A DNA stretch of 64,000 nucleotides from positions 62,001 through 126,000 of the forward strand of contig NZ_JALGQE010000012.1 in the NCBI RefSeq assembly GCF_022810405.1, in the 5' to 3' direction. Below the pieces are notes generated by a model. That model was not told where the DNA came from and searched no databases. It was given only the letters and a program-made list of their open reading frames with translations. This document shows positions 23,763 through 31,775 of the stretch, one piece after another; the stretch's first letter is position 1, and every line of letters begins with the position of its first letter. The stretch comes from Rhodococcus sp. ARC_M5. GTDB taxonomy: Bacteria > Actinomycetota > Actinomycetes > Mycobacteriales > Mycobacteriaceae. The position numbers were made by a program, and so were the translations under genes.

Positions 23763-25700
23763 TTACAGAGCAGCCTTGTCGCGAGTCTTGCTCCGCGAAC
23801 GCTCACGGGCGCGCTCGTTGGAATCGAGGTGCACCTTGCGGACGCGGACGACCTCGGGGGTGACCTCGACGCACTCGTCGCCTGCACAGAACTCCATGGC
23901 CATTTCCAGGTCGAGCTTCTTGGGCTTGGCCAGGGTCTCCATGACGTCTGCGGAGGACTGACGCATGTTGGTCAGCTTCTTCTCGCGGGTGACGTTGATG
24001 TCGAGGTCTTCCTGACGCGGGTTGATGCCCACGACCATGCCCTCGTAGGTGTCCGCGCCCGGCTCGACGAAGAACGTGCCGCGATCGGCCAACTGGATCA
24101 TGGCGAACGGGGTGACGGTGCCGTGGCGGTCCGAGACGAGCGAACCGGTGTGGCGGGCGCGGATCTCACCGGCCCACGGCGCGTACCCGTGGAAGACGGC
24201 GTTGGCGATACCGGTGCCACGCGTGTCCGTGAGGAACTCGGTGCGGAAGCCGATCAGGCCACGCGAGGGAACGATGAATTCCATGCGAACCCAGCCTGCG
24301 CCGTGGTTCGTCATCTGCACCATCTTGCCCTTGCGTGCGGCGAGCAGCTGAGTGACGGCACCGAGGTACTCCTCCGGTGTGTCGACCATGAGCTCTTCGA
24401 AGGGCTCGTGCAGCTTGCCGTCGACCTGCTGGGTGACCACCTGGGGCTTGCCGACGGTGAGCTCGAAGCCTTCACGACGCATCTGCTCGACGAGGATGGC
24501 GAGCGCGAGCTCGCCACGACCCTGGACCTCCCACGCATCGGGGCGACCGATGTCGAGGACCTTGAGGGAGACGTTACCGATGAGCTCCTGGTCCAGCCGG
24601 CTCTTGACCATGCGCGAGGTGAGCTTGTGGCCGCTGACGCGTCCGACGAGTGGGCTCGTGTTGGTGCCGATGGTGACCGAGATGGCGGGCTGGTCGACGG
24701 TGATGCGCGGCAGAGCGACCGGGTTCTCCAGATCGGCGAGCGTGTCGCCGATCATGATGTCCGGGAAGCCCGCGACGGCGACGATGTCGCCTGCGACACC
24801 CTTCTCGCCGGGGACGCGCTCGACGCCGATGGTGTTGAGCAGTTCGGTGATCTTGGCCTTCTGGACGACGGGCTCGCCGTCGACCTCACGCATCCAGCTC
24901 ACGGTCTGCCCCTTGGAGAGCTGGCCGTTGTGGATACGAACCAGGGCGAGACGGCCGAGGAAGGCCGACGCGTCGAGGTTGGTGACGTGGGCCTGCAGCG
25001 GCGCGTCCACGTTCCCCTTGGGCGCGGGGACGTAGTTGAGGAGTACCTCGAACAGCTCGTCGAGATTCTCGGCGTCGGGAGCGTTGCCGTTCTGGGGCTG
25101 AACGCGCGACGCCTTGCCCTCGCGGCCGGAGGCGTAGAGAACGGGGAGGTCGAGTGCGAGTTCGGCCGCCTCCGACGCTTCGTCGTCGAGGTCGGACGCG
25201 AGGTCGAGGAGCAGATCGTGGCTCTCCGAGACGACCTCTTCGATGCGCGCGTCGGGACGGTCGGTCTTGTTCACGACCAGGATCACCGGCAGCGAGGCGG
25301 CAAGCGCCTTGCGCAGCACGAAGCGGGTCTGCGGAAGCGGGCCCTCGGATGCGTCGACGAGCAGCACGACGCCGTCGACCATGGACAGGCCGCGCTCGAC
25401 CTCTCCGCCGAAGTCGGCGTGGCCGGGGGTGTCGATCACGTTGATGACGGTGATGGTGCCGTCGGCATTGCGCTTGTGAACGGCCGTGTTCTTGGCCAGG
25501 ATCGTGATGCCTTTTTCTTTTTCGAGGTCACCCGAGTCCATGACGCGGTCGATCGCTTCGGCACGTTCCTCGAACGCGCCGGACTGCCGAAGCATGGCGT
25601 CGACCAGGGTGGTCTTGCCATGGTCGACGTGTGCAACGATGGCTACGTTGCGAAAAGTGGTGGTGCTGTCGATGTTGTCTGCACTGCTTGGGGCGCTCAC
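23763..25700 (-). CDS. typA: Translational GTPase TypA/BipA
   Basis: This 645-residue ribosome-associated GTPase of the EF-G/LepA class has G1 AHVDHGKT at residues 23-30, G3 DTPGHADF, G4 NKTD, and the C-terminal BipA region containing GRGELALAILVEQMRREGFE. The GTG start follows AGGAG by ~10 nt. It acts in ribosome assembly and stress adaptation. A long open frame on the opposite strand is a compositional shadow. It corresponds to Rv1165. Confidence 0.95.
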   Translation of the reverse strand: MSAPSSADNIDSTTTFRNVAIVAHVDHGKTTLVDAMLRQSGAFEERAEAIDRVMDSGDLEKEKGITILAKNTAVHKRNADGTITVINVIDTPGHADFGGEVERGLSMVDGVVLLVDASEGPLPQTRFVLRKALAASLPVILVVNKTDRPDARIEEVVSESHDLLLDLASDLDDEASEAAELALDLPVLYASGREGKASRVQPQNGNAPDAENLDELFEVLLNYVPAPKGNVDAPLQAHVTNLDASAFLGRLALVRIHNGQLSKGQTVSWMREVDGEPVVQKAKITELLNTIGVERVPGEKGVAGDIVAVAGFPDIMIGDTLADLENPVALPRITVDQPAISVTIGTNTSPLVGRVSGHKLTSRMVKSRLDQELIGNVSLKVLDIGRPDAWEVQGRGELALAILVEQMRREGFELTVGKPQVVTQQVDGKLHEPFEELMVDTPEEYLGAVTQLLAARKGKMVQMTNHGAGWVRMEFIVPSRGLIGFRTEFLTDTRGTGIANAVFHGYAPWAGEIRARHTGSLVSDRHGTVTPFAMIQLADRGTFFVEPGADTYEGMVVGINPRQEDLDINVTREKKLTNMRQSSADVMETLAKPKKLDLEMAMEFCAGDECVEVTPEVVRVRKVHLDSNERARERSRSKTRDKAAL

Positions 25701-25875
25701 GCGAAAAATTCTCCTGGAGTCGAATGCGGGCTCTTGTTCGCTAGCGGGCTTATGTCGCTAGAGAAGCGCGCTGCACCGCGAGGTTCTCGCGACTGATCGA
25801 GTTTACCCGTAGTCCGACGGTGCCCCGCGCCACCCTCAGGTCTGTGACCTGCGCCACCCATTAGTCTTGGTGCTC

Positions 25876-26052
25876 ATGGGCAAGGTAAAGGCCGCAGATG
25901 TCTCGGGAATGAAGCCCAAGAAAAAATGCTGCCGCAAGAAGGTTCGGTGCGTCACATGCCCGGTAGTCATCATGCGAATGAAGAAGCTCGAATCGGCGGG
26001 CGCAACCAAGAAAGATCTCAAGAAGGGCCTGAAGACCGCTCGGGCGAAGTGA
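25876..26052 (+). CDS. Small basic cysteine-rich protein (58 aa)
   Basis: The ORF encodes a lysine-rich protein with the cysteine cluster KKKCCRKKVRCVTCP around residues 14-28, probably a small metal-binding ribbon. It ends KKDLKKGLKTARAK. A -10-like TAGTCT lies 8 nt before ATG 25876, consistent with a leaderless transcript. Its 3' end overlaps the convergent mutT gene by 35 bp. Similar short KKCC...C..CP proteins recur in actinobacteria as hypotheticals, and no function is known to me. Confidence 0.75.
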   Translation: MGKVKAADVSGMKPKKKCCRKKVRCVTCPVVIMRMKKLESAGATKKDLKKGLKTARAK

Positions 26053-26443
26053 GCAGGATGTCCAGTAGCTCGGGTAACCACAGTCGGTCGGCATCGACCA
26101 GGTCCATCGTCGGCAGCATTGCCGCGTCCACCCAGCGCAGAGCCGAATGTTCCAGCGCCGCAGGGGTTCCCGAGACCAGGGTGGCTCGATAGGCGCGTAG
26201 GACGAGTCCCCCGGCCAGGTCGACGTCTCCACTGAGCGCGGCACCGATCGAGCACTCCACCCCCAGTTCTTCACGCAGCTCGCGCGCCAGCGCCGCGTCC
26301 TCGGACTCCCCCGGCTCGACCTTGCCGCCGGGCAGTTCCCACAGGCCCGCCAACTCGGGCGGACGAGTTCGTTGCGCGAGCAACAGCGTGCCCTCGTGCG
26401 TCAACGCGGCTGCGACAACCACAGCGGTGGGGGTACCGGACAT
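26018..26443 (-). CDS. mutT2: Nudix hydrolase (MutT2-like)
   Basis: This 141-residue Nudix protein has the full Nudix box GKVEPGESEDAALARELREELGV (G-x5-E-x7-RE-x2-EE-x-G) near residues 40-62. It is expected to hydrolyse oxidised or non-canonical (d)NTPs such as 8-oxo-dGTP or dCTP. Size and position next to pterin dehydratase and pimE match MutT2 (Rv1160). It is divergent from the pterin dehydratase gene with 14 bp between the starts. Confidence 0.85.
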   Translation of the reverse strand: MSGTPTAVVVAAALTHEGTLLLAQRTRPPELAGLWELPGGKVEPGESEDAALARELREELGVECSIGAALSGDVDLAGGLVLRAYRATLVSGTPAALEHSALRWVDAAMLPTMDLVDADRLWLPELLDILLTSPERSSGPS

Positions 26444-26457
26444 GCCACCATCTTTCT

Positions 26458-26739
26458 ATGACCGAACTGCTGACCGACCGCGACATCGAGGACGCCCGGC
26501 TCACGGAGTGGACCGTGGTGGAGAAATCCATCACCCGAACCGTCGAACTGACGTCGTTCCGAGCAGCGATCGAGGTGGTGAACCGCGTGGCCGACGCCGC
26601 GGAGGAGGCGGACCATCACCCCGACATCGACATCAGGTGGCGGACGCTGACGTTCACGCTGTCCACGCACTCGGCCGGCGGTCTCACACAGAAGGACGTG
26701 GATCTGGCGCGTCGGATCGACCAGCTGACCGCGCACTGA
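26458..26739 (+). CDS. phhB: 4a-hydroxytetrahydrobiopterin dehydratase
   Basis: This 93-residue pterin-4a-carbinolamine dehydratase has the catalytic histidine signature EADHHPDIDIRW near residue 52 and the LSTHSAGGLTQKDVDLARRID tail typical of the family. It dehydrates 4a-hydroxytetrahydropterin; in organisms without aromatic hydroxylases it may act in molybdopterin or pterin recycling. It matches the gene between mutT2 and pimE in mycobacteria. The last 56 bp overlap the convergent pimE gene. Confidence 0.9.
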   Translation: MTELLTDRDIEDARLTEWTVVEKSITRTVELTSFRAAIEVVNRVADAAEEADHHPDIDIRWRTLTFTLSTHSAGGLTQKDVDLARRIDQLTAH

Positions 26740-27901
26740 TGCGTCCCGCATAGACGACCCAACCGAGGAACAAAGCAGATCCGACCACGTCGACGGCACC
26801 GGCCCAGGCCTCGAGGCCAGGACGAGGGATCGTCCAGATCGACTCCTGGAAGAAGCTGAGCAACCACGGCACCCCCACCGTGACCGTCACCAGCCAGTAG
26901 CCGGCGACGATTCTGGCTCCGGCGATGTCGCGCAGCGGCCCGTGCACGAGCCAGAGCACCATCGGAATCACCCAGATCCAGTGATGCGACCACGAGATGG
27001 GCGACACCAACAAGCCCAGGAGTTGGACGATGACGAGGGTTCCCAGGTAGTCGCGGCGATCGAGTGCTCGCCACGCCAGCACAGCGAGAACCGTGGCGAT
27101 CACCGCGGCGGCGATCCACAACGGCCCCTGGCCGACGTCCTCACCCACGATCCGGCTCAGCGCTCCGCGCAGAGACTGATTCCAGACCGAGCCGACGGGG
27201 CCGATGCGGTCGGCGTCGCCGAGCAGCGTGGTGAAGTAGGTGGAGGCCTGGTGCCCCAGTGCCGCGTAGCTGACCACGACCGTGAGGGCGAACGCCACCG
27301 CAGAGAATGCTGCCGCTTTCCATCGCCGCGTCGCCAGGAAGTACAGACCGGTGATGGCGGGAGTCAACTTGATCCCTGCGGCGACACCGACGAGCCCGCC
27401 TGCCACCCACCACCGACTGCTGCGTACCGCGAGGATCGCCAGCAGCACCAAAAACACGTTGACCTGGCCGTAGTCCAGCGTCGTCCGCACCGGTTCAGAC
27501 CACAGCCCGAGTGCGGTCCAGAGCATTGCGATGCGGACCCAGCGCGACTCGGCGGCTCGCTCGTCGCCGAGAACCATCGACAGAACCAGACGCACCACTG
27601 CGAACAGTGCGAGCATGGTCGCGGCCTGCCACAGGACGCCGACCACCGTGAACGGCAGGTAGTGCAGCGGGAAGAACACGAGCGCGGCGAACGGCGGGTA
27701 CGTGAACGGGAGCGGGAAGTCCGGCGTCTGAACCGAATACGTGTAGTCGTACAGATTGCCGCCGAGCAGAGCAGCGGAGCCGTCGACGTAGACGTGCAGG
27801 TCCACGAGGTTCATTCCGTTGGGCGTCGCGAACGCCCAGACGAATCGGCTGATCACCGAGACCGCGAGCAGAACGGGGGCCAGCCGAACGAGTCGGTTCA
27901 C
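26684..27901 (-). CDS. pimE: Polyprenol-phosphomannose-dependent mannosyltransferase PimE-like (GT87)
   Basis: This 405-residue integral membrane glycosyltransferase of the DUF2029/GT-C type has about ten transmembrane helices. The catalytic aspartate is likely D34 in NLVDLHVYVDG, equivalent to the essential Asp of mycobacterial PimE. FPLPFTYPPFAALVF and SPISWSHHWIW are GT87 signatures. PimE adds the alpha-1,2-mannose that converts Ac1PIM4 to Ac1PIM5 on the periplasmic side. It starts at GTG 27901. It is the Rv1159 counterpart in a conserved neighbourhood. Confidence 0.88.
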   Translation of the reverse strand: MNRLVRLAPVLLAVSVISRFVWAFATPNGMNLVDLHVYVDGSAALLGGNLYDYTYSVQTPDFPLPFTYPPFAALVFFPLHYLPFTVVGVLWQAATMLALFAVVRLVLSMVLGDERAAESRWVRIAMLWTALGLWSEPVRTTLDYGQVNVFLVLLAILAVRSSRWWVAGGLVGVAAGIKLTPAITGLYFLATRRWKAAAFSAVAFALTVVVSYAALGHQASTYFTTLLGDADRIGPVGSVWNQSLRGALSRIVGEDVGQGPLWIAAAVIATVLAVLAWRALDRRDYLGTLVIVQLLGLLVSPISWSHHWIWVIPMVLWLVHGPLRDIAGARIVAGYWLVTVTVGVPWLLSFFQESIWTIPRPGLEAWAGAVDVVGSALFLGWVVYAGRISARSAGRSDAPDPRPSV

Positions 27902-28219
27902 TGTGCGTGCGGTTCCGTTCGGTATCGATGCCGTGTATCGATCGTCGAGCTTATAGGGCGCCGAACACCTGCCCTAACCGCGGATGCACGCGAGTAACAT
28001 TTGCATCACCTTTCACACTGACAACTCCAGTAACAGGTTATCGTGTGCTTCTGCGGAGAATTCGCAGCGTGCGACCAATAGACTGCCCTGGCATAGCTGC
28101 GACGGGGAAGGGCTCCATCGACAACGGCTGTACATCGGGGATTGCGCTACATAGAGTGACCCCTCGAGCACCGGCTGTCGCCGAGGGCCCGCGTCATGAT
28201 CAGAATGGGGAACATCACC
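27902..28219. other. Intergenic region between pimE and the secreted-protein gene
   Basis: This 318-bp divergent promoter region has no ORF that I support. It contains two AGTAACA copies (near 27991 and 28030) and a small CTGCG-N7-CGCAG hairpin near 28050-28066. I could not fix a -35/-10 pair with confidence. Confidence 0.5.
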
Positions 28220-29065
28220 GTGCTTCGTACCCGCGGAACGCGTCGCGTAGTTACAGCTTTGGCCGTAGCCGCAGCCGCCGCACTAGTCGTGCCGACCAGC
28301 GTATCCGCGCAGCCGTTGGTGCCCATGGCACCGGCAGATCTGCCCGCGGCACCGGCCGATCCCGCTGATCTCATCGCCCAGTTCCTCCCCGCCCCGGGTG
28401 AGCCCATGCCGAGCCTGGCCGAGGTGGAGGCACTCGCCTCGTTCGCACCCGCCATCCTCGGTGCCGCAGCCGGACCTGCCGATGTCGGAGCCGCTCCGGC
28501 CGCCGACCTGTTGGGTCAGGCCCGCGCACTACTCGAAACAGCGCAGCTACCGGACCAGGTCAAGGCGCTGCTCGAACGAGTCATCACCTTCCTGGACGGC
28601 TCCGGCGGCGGCGGCCCGGAACTGCCGACGGACGGTCCCGTCATCGCCCAGTTCCTCTACCCGACACTCGGCGTGGGGTGCATCTCCGACACCGCCGATT
28701 CCGTCGGAACCGCACTGGCCGTACCCGGCCCCGCCACCTTGCCGCCTCCCGGACCGGGTGCAGGCCAGGCCGGCTTCGTCTTCACCGCCCTCGGCACCGC
28801 GCCGATTGCCGCAGAGCAGGCAGCTCCTCTGACGGTGACCTGGCTCAACATCGACAATCGCCGCTCGGGAACTCAGGATCTGACCGGCGCGGCGATGATC
28901 AACACCGACGGCCCGGCAACGCTGTCTGCCATCGCCGACACCGGCCCAGGACGCGTCCTGTCGGTCGTCTCCGGATCGATCACCACACAGTCGAAGGAAG
29001 ATCCCGCGTCGGCTCCGCGGAGCTGCACCTTCCTGCCCACCATCGGCACGGTCTACGTCCCGTAG
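28220..29065 (+). CDS. Secreted Ala/Pro-rich protein (Rv1158c-like)
   Basis: This ~281-residue exported protein has a Sec signal peptide (TRGTRRVVTALAVAAAAALVVPTSVSA, cleavage probably before QPL). An Ala/Pro-rich helical stretch with QFLPAPGEPMPSL follows, then a C-terminal domain with two Cys (LYPTLGVGCIS and SCTFLPTIGTVYV) that may form a disulfide. The same C-terminal signatures recur in the gene at 30897, so the two are paralogues and match the Rv1157c/Rv1158c pair beside pimE. GTG 28220 is preferred because GGGGAA lies upstream; ATG 28196 and 28205 are alternatives. Function is unknown. Confidence 0.75.
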   Translation: MLRTRGTRRVVTALAVAAAAALVVPTSVSAQPLVPMAPADLPAAPADPADLIAQFLPAPGEPMPSLAEVEALASFAPAILGAAAGPADVGAAPAADLLGQARALLETAQLPDQVKALLERVITFLDGSGGGGPELPTDGPVIAQFLYPTLGVGCISDTADSVGTALAVPGPATLPPPGPGAGQAGFVFTALGTAPIAAEQAAPLTVTWLNIDNRRSGTQDLTGAAMINTDGPATLSAIADTGPGRVLSVVSGSITTQSKEDPASAPRSCTFLPTIGTVYVP

Positions 29066-29085
29066 CTCGCACGCACAGACCACCG

Positions 29086-29131
29086 CAGTTCGCCCCCGGC
29101 CTCAGCAGAGGCCGGGGGCGAACTGTTTTCT
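29086..29131 (+). terminator. Intrinsic terminator after the secreted-protein gene
   Basis: A perfect 18-bp GC-rich stem (CAGTTCGCCCCCGGCCTC with its complement, loop AGCA) is followed by TTTTCT. It lies 20 nt after the stop codon at 29065. Confidence 0.93.
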
Positions 29132-29163
29132 GTGGGCGAATGCGGAATGCAGCCGTCCGCCCG

Positions 29164-29199
29164 GAACGCACCGAATATCGCTTTCCATTCGGTGCGTTC
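29164..29199 (-). terminator. Stem-loop after the DUF1906 gene
   Basis: Arms 29164-29176 (GAACGCACCGAAT) and 29187-29199 form a perfect 13-bp stem with a 10-nt loop. It lies just past the minus-strand stop at 29224. No clear T-run follows. Confidence 0.7.
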
Positions 29200-29223
29200 G
29201 GAAGGAATTACATCGATGGCATT

Positions 29224-29973
29224 TCAGAGAATGTCGGCGGCGGATTTCGACCACTGCCCGTAATCGGCTTTCAGAACATTGTTGATGTCGACTTTGACCC
29301 CACCCACGAAATCCTTGTCGATTCGAATCTGATGAATATGCGCTGCCGGGTGAACGAAGCCTTTGGGGGTTCCCCAATTGTGCTGCCAAAACCACTGACC
29401 CAGACCGGCCACCGAGGCCAATTCGATGGTCGGTGAATTGGCATAGATACCGGTTCGCTCGGCTCCGATCACCGACTCCCAGCCCAGGATGTACGGCGCG
29501 ATCAGAGTCGCGAACTCCACCGCGGTGGGGTTGTCGTCGATCGACACGTAGATCGGGCGGTCCTCGGGACCTCCGGCGGCCGTGTGGAGTTCGAGGCCGC
29601 GAGTGGCATGCTTCACGCCCGCCGCGTATCCCCCGCGCCAATCCGATGTGGTCCCTTTGCCGAACTGGTAGTTCGAGACCACCTCCAGCCCGGCAGAGGT
29701 GAGCGAGTCGGCCTCGGACTTGCGCATCGGCTTGCCGATCATCCAGTTCGCGTCGGGTCGGCGGTCGGAGACGTAGCGGACGGCCCCCAGGTGACCGGCC
29801 TCCTTGATCGCCGAGGCCGACGGCACTCCACCCGAGTAGTCGACGAGCGTTCCGAGTCCGGCGTCGGCGTGCGCGGTCGCTGTGCCCACCGCAACCAGGC
29901 CGACGGCGGCCGCGGACCCCGCGGCGGCGTACTTGAACAGTTCACGTCGCGACACCTGCACAGAAATCTCCAT
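29224..29973 (-). CDS. Tat-exported DUF1906 (glycoside hydrolase-like) protein
   Basis: This 249-residue protein has a twin-arginine signal (VSRRELFKYAAAG, hydrophobic core to residue ~35, cleavage near AHADA). A DUF1906 / Rv2525c-like TIM-barrel domain follows: LVDYSGGVPSASAIKEAGHLGAVRYVSDRR, then YVSIDDNPTAVEF and WFWQHNWG. These proteins resemble GH25-like hydrolases and are linked to cell-wall metabolism, but the substrate is unproven. It is a stand-alone gene, convergent with the upstream secreted-protein gene and divergent from terD. Confidence 0.88.
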   Translation of the reverse strand: MEISVQVSRRELFKYAAAGSAAAVGLVAVGTATAHADAGLGTLVDYSGGVPSASAIKEAGHLGAVRYVSDRRPDANWMIGKPMRKSEADSLTSAGLEVVSNYQFGKGTTSDWRGGYAAGVKHATRGLELHTAAGGPEDRPIYVSIDDNPTAVEFATLIAPYILGWESVIGAERTGIYANSPTIELASVAGLGQWFWQHNWGTPKGFVHPAAHIHQIRIDKDFVGGVKVDINNVLKADYGQWSKSAADIL

Positions 29974-30198
29974 TGCCGTTCGATCGCCGCGGCGCGCCTA
30001 CTCGAAAATGTGCACAACCACTGCTAGCTTTCGTCGTTTGTCGTATCCCACCACAAACCCATCGGTACCGCCAGCCTCACTGCTCACACCCGCAACGTCT
30101 CCCTCCGGCTTCACACGAGCACCTCGGGCACCCCCGTCACGAACATGAATATGGTGGAGAGACGATGCACGGACGAACGCGCTGAGGAGTGAATGGAC

Positions 30199-30777
30199 AT
30201 GGGCGTAACGCTTGCCAAAGGTGGAAATGTCTCGCTGACGAAGGAAGCCCCGGATCTGACCGCCGTGAGCGTCGGGCTCGGCTGGGATGTTCGCGCCACC
30301 ACCGGCGGTGACTTCGATCTGGACGCCAGTGCCATCGGCCTCGGCACGACCAAGAAGGCACTGAGCGACAACTATTTCGTCTTCTACAACAACCTGCGAT
30401 CCCCCGACGGTGCCATCGAGCACACCGGCGACAACCGGACCGGAGAGGGCGAAGGCGACGACGAGAGCATCGACGTCGACCTAGCAGCCTTGACCCCTGA
30501 GGTCGACTCCATCGTCTTCCCGGTCTCCATCCACAACGCCGACGCCCTCGGCCAGAACTTCGGTCAGGTCGTCAACGCCTTCATTCGCGTGGTGGACAAG
30601 TCGGACGGGCGTGAGCTCGCCCGCTTCGACCTCAGCGAGGACGCATCGACGGAAACCGCCATGGTGTTCGGTGAGCTGTACCGCCGCGGTGCCGAATGGA
30701 AATTTCGCGCCATCGGCCAGGGCTACGCATCGGGTCTCGAAGGAATCGTCCGGGACTTCGGTATCGACGTGGGTTGA
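30199..30777 (+). CDS. terD: TerD family protein
   Basis: This 192-residue TerD/vWA-like calcium-binding stress protein begins with the family hallmark [20 protein letters not shown]. It has the GLGWDVR...FDLDASA motif and the acidic Ca-binding loop around [18 protein letters not shown]. TerD proteins act at the membrane in tellurite, phage or oxidative stress responses. ATG 30199 is the start because GAGGAG lies 9 nt upstream; the ATG at 30193 is too close to it. No other ter genes are adjacent. Confidence 0.92.
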   Translation: MGVTLAKGGNVSLTKEAPDLTAVSVGLGWDVRATTGGDFDLDASAIGLGTTKKALSDNYFVFYNNLRSPDGAIEHTGDNRTGEGEGDDESIDVDLAALTPEVDSIVFPVSIHNADALGQNFGQVVNAFIRVVDKSDGRELARFDLSEDASTETAMVFGELYRRGAEWKFRAIGQGYASGLEGIVRDFGIDVG

Positions 30778-30896
30778 GCGGCAGACGGACCGTCTCGATT
30801 GGACAACGGAATCCGTCCTGGCTTGTGACGTCGAGATGATGTGTGGTGATATCAGCGCAACCGCAACATAAGCCACATCAGTCACAGGAGTCACAC

Positions 30897-31718
30897 ATGT
30901 CTCGTCGCCTCAGCCGTATGGCGGGCGCGCTCGCGCTCTCCTGCGCGGCATTGCTCGCAGTTCCCGCCACCGCGGCAGCGGATCCGGCACCGGCCGATCC
31001 GCTGGCACAGGCGATCGCCGCCCTGCAAGGACAGGGTGGTGCCTCGCTCGACGCGGCGAACGCCATCGCCGAGTCGCGCACCCCGGTCGCCGAGGATGTG
31101 AGCGCCGACCCGTTCGCCGCACTGAACGCAGCCAACAAGGCTTTGACCGACTTCGGCATCACTCCGTTCTTCTACCCGACCGCAGCCATCAACTGCGCTG
31201 CCACACCCGGCGCACCGCTGGGAATCGTGCCGGGCGTCGCCGGTGGTGCCGGCGGACCGTGGCCCCAGCTGACCGTGCCACCGATCGCCACTCTGCCCGG
31301 CCTGCCGTCGATCGCCGTGCCCGAACTCAACGCGGTGAACAAGGGCGAGACGATGTTCGCGTTCGTTCCGGCCGGCATCGTGAACGACTCGGCCGACAAG
31401 TCCGGCATGCAGGTGGCGTGGTTCAACGTCAATACCCTGCAGGGTGGCTTCGCCGACTTCGGCGGGCTGACAACCACTCTCGCCCAGTCCATCCTCGACA
31501 ACTCCGGCATTCCGGCAGAGTTGAAGGAACTGGCTCGGCCTCTCGTGGTCAACGCACTCAATGCGTTGCCCGCCGCCGGTGCACGCGCAGTGCCCGTCGA
31601 GACCGGATCGGGAACCGTCCTCGCGGCGGTGTTCGGCACGGTGAACCACAAGGCGCTCGACGGTACCGACAAGAGTTGCTTCTTCTTCCCCACTGTCGGT
31701 CTGATCAACGTCGCCTGA
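30897..31718 (+). CDS. Secreted Ala-rich protein (Rv1157c-like)
   Basis: This 273-residue exported protein has a signal peptide MSRRLSRMAGALALSCAALL, cleaved probably after ATAAA, and a helical Ala-rich part. The C-terminal domain is shared with the gene at 28220: FYPTAAINCAATPG, MFAFVPAGI and KSCFFFPTVGLINVA, including two cysteines. The start is fixed by AGGAG 6 nt before ATG 30897. It is monocistronic with a strong terminator. Function is unknown; position near pimE matches the M. tuberculosis Rv1157c/Rv1158c pair. Confidence 0.8.
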   Translation: MSRRLSRMAGALALSCAALLAVPATAAADPAPADPLAQAIAALQGQGGASLDAANAIAESRTPVAEDVSADPFAALNAANKALTDFGITPFFYPTAAINCAATPGAPLGIVPGVAGGAGGPWPQLTVPPIATLPGLPSIAVPELNAVNKGETMFAFVPAGIVNDSADKSGMQVAWFNVNTLQGGFADFGGLTTTLAQSILDNSGIPAELKELARPLVVNALNALPAAGARAVPVETGSGTVLAAVFGTVNHKALDGTDKSCFFFPTVGLINVA

Positions 31719-31735
31719 CGCTTGCGCTCGACCCC

Positions 31736-31770
31736 GAAAGGCCCTGCAGCACACTGTTGCAGGGCCTTTC
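31736..31770. terminator. Bidirectional terminator between convergent genes
   Basis: A 13-bp perfect stem (GAAAGGCCCTGCA, loop 9 nt) is followed by GTTGTTC on the plus strand. It sits between the secreted-protein gene (ends 31718) and the sialidase-like gene (ends 31776). Confidence 0.85.
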
Positions 31771-31775
31771 GTTGT

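Noticed and set aside
23829..25796. 655-codon plus-strand ORF opposite typA
   Set aside because: Same reason: complement of typA codons giving an Asp/Glu/Val/Arg-biased non-protein.
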